Below are positions 58,529 to 64,000 of a stretch of 64,000 nt of DNA, piece by piece; the first letter of the stretch is position 1; each line of letters begins with the position of its first letter. A model generated the notes under the pieces. That model saw only the letters and a program-made list of their open reading frames with translations, had not been told where the DNA came from and did not search any database. The stretch is from positions 1 to 64,000 of the forward strand of contig NZ_JADMLB010000061.1 in the NCBI RefSeq assembly GCF_015482765.1, in the 5' to 3' direction. Position numbers and translations under genes: made by a program. Source of the DNA: Halodesulfovibrio sp. (GTDB lineage: Bacteria; Desulfobacterota; Desulfovibrionia; Desulfovibrionales; Desulfovibrionaceae).

Positions 58529-59508
58529 TACATGTCTCCTGAACTATGGGAAGCCGGTTGCATTCGTGTCGGGTGCAGCAGCGTAGCCAGCTCTTCTACC
58601 GCGGTAACCGCACGTGGGCCGGGGCGGGAGTAGCTGGATTCATCAATAACGTAGACGCGGTTGTTTTTCACAGCAGAGATGGTGCGAAAATGGTTGCGGC
58701 TTTGTATTGGCTGAGGATTCGGATTCATGGCACCTTTTTGAATAAGGTACACTTCCGGATTACGCTTGATGACTTCCTCTTCGTTTATGCGAACCAATTT
58801 TACAGAGGCATCCATACTGTTGATGCCACCTGCATGGTTGATAATATCATTAACAATAGAGGCGGTTCCTGCACCGAGTAGGTTTGGATACCGTACCTCA
58901 AAGAAAACAGATGGCTTGTGTTCAACGACTAAAAGTTGCTGTTGAACATGATCAAGCCGTGCTTGCAGGGTGTTGCAGACACGTTCTGCCTGTTTTTCGG
59001 CATGGGTAAGCGTGCCGAGGCGCTTGATTACAGAAAAAAGTTCTTCAAAGGTTGTGATGGAGAAGAAAGCAACCGGTATATCAAGCTGTTCAAGCATGGT
59101 GACAGATTCCAGAGCCTTTTTCCTTCCTCCCATTTGAAGGACAATGTCCGGCTTTAGCCCCGCCACAAGTTCCGGATTGGGACGCATGTGAGTGCCGATA
59201 GACGGCTTGGCAAGAATAGAAGGCGGCAACGTATCTGCCTTAGTACGGGCAATGATGACATCTTCTTTTCCCAGCTCGGACAACATTTCGTTAAAAGCTC
59301 CATACAACGCGATGATTCGAGTTGCAGGGCGTTGCAACTCAATCGTCCTGCCAAGATCGTCTACGATTTTGACAGGTGCGGGGCGGGGTTCCGATGAGTT
59401 TTTATTCGCCAGTGCTGTGCCTGTTAAAAGCAGCAGCAGAACCGGGAGTAAAAAAAGCTTGAGGCGCATGGGTAACCGGATGCTTGAATGTATGGATTGG
59501 TGTGTCAT
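58528..59508 (-). CDS. Cobalamin/iron-type ABC transporter substrate-binding protein
   Basis: A 326-residue periplasmic binding protein of the FepB/BtuF class III group. The mature part starts near PVKIVDDLGRTIELQRPATRI, the usual opening strand, and has GLKPDIVLQMGG and NPEVYLIQKG. The signal peptide is MRLKLFLLPVLLLLLTGTALA, which begins 13 residues inside this reading at 59469; that ATG is the alternative start. Neither has a good ribosome-binding site. The gene overlaps the ATPase end by 107 bases from the first ATG or 68 from the second. Substrate: corrinoid, haem or a chelate; not decided. Confidence 0.85.
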   Translation of the reverse strand: MTHQSIHSSIRLPMRLKLFLLPVLLLLLTGTALANKNSSEPRPAPVKIVDDLGRTIELQRPATRIIALYGAFNEMLSELGKEDVIIARTKADTLPPSILAKPSIGTHMRPNPELVAGLKPDIVLQMGGRKKALESVTMLEQLDIPVAFFSITTFEELFSVIKRLGTLTHAEKQAERVCNTLQARLDHVQQQLLVVEHKPSVFFEVRYPNLLGAGTASIVNDIINHAGGINSMDASVKLVRINEEEVIKRNPEVYLIQKGAMNPNPQPIQSRNHFRTISAVKNNRVYVIDESSYSRPGPRAVTAVEELATLLHPTRMQPASHSSGDM

Positions 59509-60217
59509 AAATTGTTGTTAAGTTTTCGTCGGTAAAAACATCGTCGACAGTACCGTCAAGAATGACATGCCCCTGCTTGAGGAACACAAGGCGGGTGCAG
59601 TACAGAGCGGCAAGGTTGATGTCATGTATGGCTGCAACAACGGTAGTACCATTGTTATGGCGTTGTTTCAGCAGGTCAAAAATTTCAATTGTTCTGGCAA
59701 TATCCAGACCGGATGTTGCTTCGTCCAGCAGTATAGTCTTTGCCTGTTGTGCAAGCGCACGGGCGATAAGTACTCGTTGAAATTCTCCGCCAGAAAGATC
59801 CCGCGCTGATCTGTACGCAAAATCATATGTAGCTGTTTCCTGCATACAGGAAAGGGCAATCTTCTTGTCATGATCACTGTAGCCACCAAGCGCAGAAATA
59901 TATGGGTAACGTCCCATAAGTACCAACGAAAGAGCTTCAATATCAGGTGTTTCTCCTGTATATTGGGGAACAGAAGCTACCTGTGCCGCCCTTTTTTTGG
60001 GCGGAATTTGCAGCAAGTTTGTACCGTTCAGAGATACTGAACCTTCAAGTGGTTTACGCACACCGGACAGTGACATAAGAAGCGTTGTTTTTCCGCTTCC
60101 GTTTGGCCCGAGCAGCCCTACCATTTCACCCTTGGAAATCGACAAAGAGACATTGTGCAGGACTGGTGTTTTTCCGTATCCGGCAGAAAGATTTTCTATG
60201 GCAATGCGTGCAGACAT
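59402..60217 (-). CDS. Cobalamin/iron-type ABC transporter ATPase
   Basis: A 271-residue ATPase of the FecE/BtuD family. Walker A is GPNGSGKTT (about 38-46), the Q-loop is VPQYTGETPD, the signature is LSGGEFQRV, Walker B is TILLDEATSGLD, and the switch His is in AAIHDINLA. About 20 C-terminal residues (THAPQAFFTPGSAAAFNRHSTGE, read in part) exceed the typical end and cause the long overlap with the next gene. The start overlaps the permease stop codon (TAATG). Confidence 0.93.
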   Translation of the reverse strand: MSARIAIENLSAGYGKTPVLHNVSLSISKGEMVGLLGPNGSGKTTLLMSLSGVRKPLEGSVSLNGTNLLQIPPKKRAAQVASVPQYTGETPDIEALSLVLMGRYPYISALGGYSDHDKKIALSCMQETATYDFAYRSARDLSGGEFQRVLIARALAQQAKTILLDEATSGLDIARTIEIFDLLKQRHNNGTTVVAAIHDINLAALYCTRLVFLKQGHVILDGTVDDVFTDENLTTIYDTPIHTFKHPVTHAPQAFFTPGSAAAFNRHSTGE

Positions 60218-61284
60218 TATCTGCTGCTCCGTTTCATTGTTCGATGGAGAAGCAGGCAGAAGAAAGGTCCCCCGAGAAGTGCGGTAACAACTCCTACGGG
60301 AAGCTCTGCACCTTCCGGTAAAATTGTGCGCGCAAGTACATCAGACCAGAGAAGGAGCAAGCCTCCGATAAAAGCAGAACTGACAAGCAGAGGACGGTGT
60401 TCTCCGCCTTGAACAAGTCGGACAAGGTGCGGCACGACAAGACCTACAAAGCCGATAACGCCGGACACTGCGACTGATGCGCCGGTAATCATACTGGCTC
60501 CCACAAGTAACCAGAGTCGGACACGGCTTGCGTTCATGCCCAATTGTTGTGCCTGTGTTTCTCCAAGAGACAGGATGTCCAATTCTCTCGAGAATCGCCA
60601 GATGATAGCCATTCCGATTGCGTACCAAGGAAGGATAAGTTGAACGTGCTGCCAAGTTCGACCTTGCAGGCTTCCCATGATCCAGAAAACAATTGATGCG
60701 ACAGAATCTTCATCAAGAGATTTTACCAGAGAAATAAGAGCTGCGAGGAAGGTAGCCACAACAACACCGGCAAGTACCAGTGCGTCACGTTTTAACTGTC
60801 CGCCCATACTACCCAGAGTTATGACTGCTCCAAGGGCGAGCAGCGCTCCGGTTAGAGCTGCAAAAGGTACAATGCCTAGTCCGGCAAGGTAGGGCACTGT
60901 ACCGGAAAATCCAAAAAATATTGCGACAGAAGCTCCGAAGGCAGCTCCACTGGAAACACCTATGGTGAACGGATCAGCCAAGGGGTTTCGCAAGATTCCT
61001 TGAAAAACGGTTCCGGCAACTGCTAGTCCGCTGCCGATAAGCAAGGACAGAATAATCCGGCTGAATCGAATTTCCCACACAACAATAGAGTTAGTCGTTT
61101 CAACGCCCTGAATTCCGGTAAAAATATGGTGAACCAGTGTATCGAGTGTTTGTTGTAGCGAAATATCGAGCGGCCCGTATGCTGAAGCCAGAACAGCAGA
61201 CACCACACAGGCAACAGCTGTGATGCCTGCAAAGAAGACGCTGCGTTTGAAGCGGCGCTGAGCGATGTCTGCTGTTCCAGTCAT
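60217..61284 (-). CDS. FecCD family ABC transporter permease
   Basis: A 355-residue permease with about ten helices. Family segments are clear: GSGLAVAGTVFQGILRNPLADPFTIG (read in pieces), VSSGAAFGAS, LGETQAQQLG and GVIGFVGLVVPHLVR. One permease gene is present, so it would act as a homodimer, as with BtuC. It starts two bases after the cbiK stop codon. Corrinoid, haem and siderophore transporters share this type. Confidence 0.94.
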   Translation of the reverse strand: MTGTADIAQRRFKRSVFFAGITAVACVVSAVLASAYGPLDISLQQTLDTLVHHIFTGIQGVETTNSIVVWEIRFSRIILSLLIGSGLAVAGTVFQGILRNPLADPFTIGVSSGAAFGASVAIFFGFSGTVPYLAGLGIVPFAALTGALLALGAVITLGSMGGQLKRDALVLAGVVVATFLAALISLVKSLDEDSVASIVFWIMGSLQGRTWQHVQLILPWYAIGMAIIWRFSRELDILSLGETQAQQLGMNASRVRLWLLVGASMITGASVAVSGVIGFVGLVVPHLVRLVQGGEHRPLLVSSAFIGGLLLLWSDVLARTILPEGAELPVGVVTALLGGPFFCLLLHRTMKRSSR

Positions 61285-61286
61285 AA

Positions 61287-62180
61287 TTACATTGAGTCCA
61301 GAGCCTTAAAGGCCTCTTTAAGGTGTGCTACCCATTGGGCAACAACAGTATCATATTCCCCTGTACCCTTGAGGACAGTTTTAACGTTGAAGCCTTCTTT
61401 TGTGAGAATAGACTTCCAGCTGTCGTCTTCAGGGCCAGCCATATCGTTGCGTGCGTGGTCGCCGGCAACAGACATCAGAGGCATAAGCCAAACTTTTTTA
61501 ATTCCTTTGGCTTTCAGCTTAGGGATGATGTTATCGAGAGCAGGGTATCCTTCAACAGTACCAACGTAGATGTTGGAGTCTTCTTCCTGAAGGTAGGTTG
61601 CAAGTCCCGGGTAGTAGATATTGCCCGGATCGTGAGTGCCATGCCCCATAAAGATTACTGCTTCGTTTTTCTTACGATCAGCTGGAACAGTCGCAGGCAG
61701 AACTTTTGCCATTGCAGCTAAGTCGTGCGGAGACGTGAGCAGCGGAGTGCCAATAGAAATGTGGCTTATGCTTTTAGGGATACCGTCAAACGCTTTTGCA
61801 GTCTTAGTAAGATCTGAAAATTCTTGTCCTGGAATGGTGTGCAGGGACTGTACTGCAACATGAGTGAATCCGTCATCGCCCATCTGTGCAAGGGCGGCAG
61901 CAGGGGAAGGAACGTTCATGTTTTCAGTGCGCTTAATTTTATTACGGATGATTGCTGCGGAGTATGCCCAGCGAATTTCAGTGTCCGGAAATGCTTTGGC
62001 AACTTTTTCACCAATGTTCTCTAAAGAGACACGGGCTTCAGGTACGGATGTACCGAATGCTACAAGCAGAATACCTTTTTTAGGGGATTCTACTTCTCCG
62101 TGACCTGCAAAGGCAGGACAGATAATAGTAAGAGTAAGCGCAGCAGCGAGTATGAGTCGTAAGGAACGACTGCGGATCAT
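61287..62180 (-). CDS. cbiK: Sirohydrochlorin cobaltochelatase, periplasmic type
   Basis: A 297-residue class II chelatase inserting cobalt into sirohydrochlorin. A clear signal peptide (MIRSRSLRLILAAALTLTI, cleaved near AFA-GHG) indicates export. Metal and catalytic positions are visible: His114 (VQSLHTIPG), His180 in FMGHGTHDPG, Glu210 in VEGYP and His242 in GDHARNDMAG. D. vulgaris is known to have a cytoplasmic and a periplasmic CbiK, the latter next to an ABC transporter; this one matches the latter. GGAGG lies 8 bases before the ATG. A periplasmic chelatase with no cytoplasmic substrate access suggests haem or metal handling. Confidence 0.93.
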   Translation of the reverse strand: MIRSRSLRLILAAALTLTIICPAFAGHGEVESPKKGILLVAFGTSVPEARVSLENIGEKVAKAFPDTEIRWAYSAAIIRNKIKRTENMNVPSPAAALAQMGDDGFTHVAVQSLHTIPGQEFSDLTKTAKAFDGIPKSISHISIGTPLLTSPHDLAAMAKVLPATVPADRKKNEAVIFMGHGTHDPGNIYYPGLATYLQEEDSNIYVGTVEGYPALDNIIPKLKAKGIKKVWLMPLMSVAGDHARNDMAGPEDDSWKSILTKEGFNVKTVLKGTGEYDTVVAQWVAHLKEAFKALDSM

Positions 62181-62363
62181 GGCAAAAGCCTCCAATGTTT
62201 TGGGGCGGGGATATGGCGCATGGACGGTGCACAGTGCGCACCGGTAGCGAAGTGTGTTTTGCAAGACAAGGCCCCGTGTCTGCTAAAACGTGCCTGATAT
62301 CCACGTCTGCCGAAAGGAAAGGGGTTAGAATTCGAAGGCAGGTATGGTGTGGATATCTACAAT

Positions 62364-62520
62364 GTTTCAGGCAGGTCTTCCGGCTTGTTCCTCTTTCTCC
62401 ACCTTCCCGGTAACCCAGTGGTATATTGAAGAAAGATTGAATAGAACTTACGGCGGCGGGACCGCTCCCGACTTTAACGGGATTCCCTATTAGGCTTTAT
62501 GAGCACCTGAAGTGAGGCAC
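62364..62520 (-). promoter_or_regulatory. Cobalamin riboswitch
   Basis: Read on the minus strand, the aptamer has the AGGTGCTC start, then AAAGCCTAATAGGGAAT, the GGTGAAAxxC region here as AAAGTCGGG, the core GCGGTCCCGCCGCCG, and the B12-box like end CCGGAAGACCTGCC near 62377. It lies 180-340 bases before cbiK. Bound cobalamin should lower expression of the operon. The 180-base stretch from 62181 to 62363 is the expression platform; it has a near-palindrome (CGGTGC/GCACCG at 62225-62243) but no evident T-run terminator, so control may be at translation. Confidence 0.88.
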
Positions 62521-62560
62521 TGTACACGCAATAAAATTGAGCGGTCAAGGAGTGATATTG

Positions 62561-63640
62561 CTAACCTGCAAACCAAAGATACAGGGCTGTTACCAGAATA
62601 AGACTGCTGATGCGTAATGCTTGACTGGTAAGTAGCATTGGGAAGCCGATTTTAAAGGAGAAAACCCCAGTCTGTGATGGTAGTTGATGACGAAGTGCTC
62701 GAATAGGGGTGGCAACAATAGTACCCAGAACGAGTGCAAGAACAAGTTGGGAGGTCGTGAGCGCACCGCCGTCCAGCAAGGCACCTGCGGCTGCTATACC
62801 TGTTGTGAACTCTGCTGCTACGGCAAAGACAACAACGCTGACTGCTTCTACAGGAAGGTAGGCCGAGGTAACCCATCCGGCTGCAGCTGTGCGCAGGTAT
62901 TCAAACATTCCAGCTTGATTGAGAGCATAAATTAAAAAGTAGACTGGAGCGGTGATGGTACAGATGCGTGTGAATCTTTTTTTGAAGGCACGCATAATTT
63001 TTGCCGCAGAGGTGGTTCGGTTGGCGCGGGCTTCTTCCGTTTGAGTTACTTTGGCTTGGGGGGCTAATGTTATTCGCGTCCAGATGAGTAACAGCAGAGT
63101 GCGCAGCAGCGCAGCAGCACCGTTTAATGACAGATAAATAATGCCCGCGGTACGTGTCATGGGGACGATAATAAAAAAAGTTGTGGGGAGATGCAGAAGA
63201 AATACCGGAAGCCCTGTATTAATGAGGTAGCTTAGCTTCATTTCCTGTAAGGAGATTTTTTCTTCTTTCCAGAACGTCATCAGCATAGTGTTGGCTGCAG
63301 TTCCAGAAAAAAAAGCAGTGGTGAATGCTGCGCCGGATTCGTCTTTTAAGTTACCGAACTTCATGACAGGGCGAACTAATGTCGCAAGAAGGGGAGCCCA
63401 GCCCATACCTTCAACTGCAATACCAACGATAAGACCTATTCCGAGAAATCCGAGCATCCGTAAGAGAGGACGGATGAGTCCGGGCCACGCTTTGTTCCAT
63501 GACAGTAATGTTGGGTCATTGGATAAAATGACAGCAAGCGCTGTTAAGCAGCAGAGTGCTGCGATGACAAGTGCTTTAACTGGGCTTTTCGGCTTTCGCT
63601 TGCGTGGGGCGCAAGTGGTGGTTGCAGGTTTTTGTGACAT
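62561..63640 (-). CDS. Gate (nucleoside-recognition) domain membrane protein
   Basis: A 359-residue inner-membrane protein with about eight helices. It has two Gate-type (nucleoside recognition) repeats: residues 55-190 (LLRMLGFLGIGLIVG, GAAFTTAFFSGTAANT) and 220-350 (AAEFTTGIAAAGALLDGG). Such proteins include spore-maturation and nucleoside transport relatives; the substrate is unknown. The start has AAGGAG upstream. It lies upstream of the cobalamin riboswitch with 40 bases between and no clear terminator, so cbiK may also receive read-through. It is preceded by the terminator at 63762-63785. Confidence 0.75.
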   Translation of the reverse strand: MSQKPATTTCAPRKRKPKSPVKALVIAALCCLTALAVILSNDPTLLSWNKAWPGLIRPLLRMLGFLGIGLIVGIAVEGMGWAPLLATLVRPVMKFGNLKDESGAAFTTAFFSGTAANTMLMTFWKEEKISLQEMKLSYLINTGLPVFLLHLPTTFFIIVPMTRTAGIIYLSLNGAAALLRTLLLLIWTRITLAPQAKVTQTEEARANRTTSAAKIMRAFKKRFTRICTITAPVYFLIYALNQAGMFEYLRTAAAGWVTSAYLPVEAVSVVVFAVAAEFTTGIAAAGALLDGGALTTSQLVLALVLGTIVATPIRALRHQLPSQTGVFSFKIGFPMLLTSQALRISSLILVTALYLWFAG

Positions 63641-63761
63641 GGAATCTCCTTGAGGAGGTGGTACGCCACACGAATAGGAATTTCAAGTAAGCATGTTGAT
63701 AAGGCTGGATGTGTGTGGTTGGGAATAAAGTCTTTTCAGATGAAATGCTGTTAAAAAAAAT

Positions 63762-63785
63762 CGCGCTACAGCATGCTGTAGCGCG
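63762..63785 (-). terminator. Strong palindromic terminator before the Gate-protein gene
   Basis: A perfect 24-base palindrome (CGCGCTACAGCA and its complement) followed on the minus strand by ATTTTTTTT. It lies about 120 bases before the Gate-protein start codon, at the end of a hairpin-rich stretch. Confidence 0.85.
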
Positions 63786-63938
63786 CATTTTTCAATCGAC
63801 AAAGCGATCAAGTAACCGGATAGCTTTCGCCGGTTCGAAAAAAGAAGTTCCCCCTAACTTTGTCCTACACACGGGGGAAAACCTTTTCAGGAGCAGACCA
63901 TTTCTCCTGCACTGCCCTTCTCTATACCAAGAAGCGTG
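63762..63938 (-). ncRNA. Structured leader or small RNA, unidentified
   Basis: On the minus strand this stretch folds into several hairpins in a row: CAGGAG/CTCCTG (63877-63899 region), TTCCCCC/GGGGGAA, AACCGG/CCGGTT, a 7-bp TTGATCG/CGATTGA, then the terminator. Upstream, TTTACT (63973-63968) and TATACA (63950-63945) are 17 bases apart, a plausible sigma-70 promoter giving an RNA of about 175 bases. It matches no riboswitch class I can recall. It may be a riboswitch for the Gate-protein gene or a stand-alone small RNA. The surrounding 63641-64000 holds no protein gene. Confidence 0.4.
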
Positions 63939-64000
63939 CCATTGTGTATAGTGTGCTGATATTAAACAGTAAAATATGATTTTGTGCTAAGTGATAATTG

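Noticed and set aside
63762-63938. 6S RNA
   Set aside because: Size fits, but the two ends do not pair with each other and no central bubble is formed.
63926-63941. A sigma-54-like TGGCACG-N4-TTGGT before the structured RNA
   Set aside because: The -24 half is perfect but the essential C of the -12 GC is G; a sigma-70-like pair with 17-base spacing is a better candidate.
63709-63951. An 80-codon frame at the right edge on the plus strand
   Set aside because: It reads through the terminator palindrome and hairpins and has no ribosome-binding site.

Overview
The window looks like a chromosomal segment of a sulfate-reducing Desulfovibrionaceae-type bacterium (Desulfovibrio or Halodesulfovibrio). 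I infer this from three gene sets: a fumarate reductase / two-subunit fumarase / malic enzyme cluster, a periplasmic-type sirohydrochlorin cobaltochelatase (CbiK) with its ABC transporter, and a 'GAK system' cassette. Base composition is moderate. I see no insertion sequence, prophage or CRISPR array. Species cannot be settled from sequence reading alone.

Layout. (1) 0.1-7.6 kb, minus strand: frdC-frdA-frdB, fumarase alpha and beta, malic enzyme and a DASS-family carboxylate transporter form one C4-dicarboxylate operon. Upstream lie a good -24/-12 (sigma-54) promoter and two abutting 21-bp palindromes. The next genes encode a sigma-54 response regulator and a Cache-domain sensor kinase (8.1-11.4 kb), so the set resembles a Dct-type circuit. 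(2) 11.6-14.9 kb: a large unknown lipoprotein and a 1-kb AT-rich gene desert with an isolated terminator and palindromes. (3) 14.9-22.6 kb, plus strand: a complete dipeptide/oligopeptide ABC transporter with its own sigma-54-like promoter, then an aromatic amino acid permease.

(4) 22.7-30.3 kb, minus strand: a seven-gene GAK cassette of unknown function. In transcription order it encodes an XXXCH protein, a PHP-like protein, a PhoU-kinase fusion, a RimK-like ATP-grasp enzyme, an HprK-related kinase, a CofD-related protein, and an amphi-Trp protein with a His/Cys-rich metal-binding region. It sits directly behind the rpoBC terminator. (5) 30.4-44.4 kb, minus strand: the conserved block tRNA-Thr, -Tyr, -Gly, -Thr, tuf, rpmG, tRNA-Trp, secE, nusG, rplK, rplA, rplJ, rplL, rpoB, rpoC, with an L10 leader and an attenuator-like hairpin before rpoB.

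(6) 44.8-49.3 kb, minus strand: rpmE, a DUF1385 membrane protein, prfA, prmC and lpxC. (7) 49.6-57.8 kb: tlyA, a Cache/PAS chemoreceptor, a MarR-regulated metal efflux pair (NicO-like protein, MntP), an orphan CbiQ/EcfT, and umuDC. (8) 57.8-64 kb, minus strand: a Gate-domain membrane protein behind a structured leader with a strong terminator, then a cobalamin riboswitch controlling periplasmic cbiK, a FecCD permease, an ATPase, a binding protein and cbiL. The main points for follow-up are the GAK cassette, the sigma-54 wiring of the fumarate operon, and the unidentified leader RNA at the right edge.
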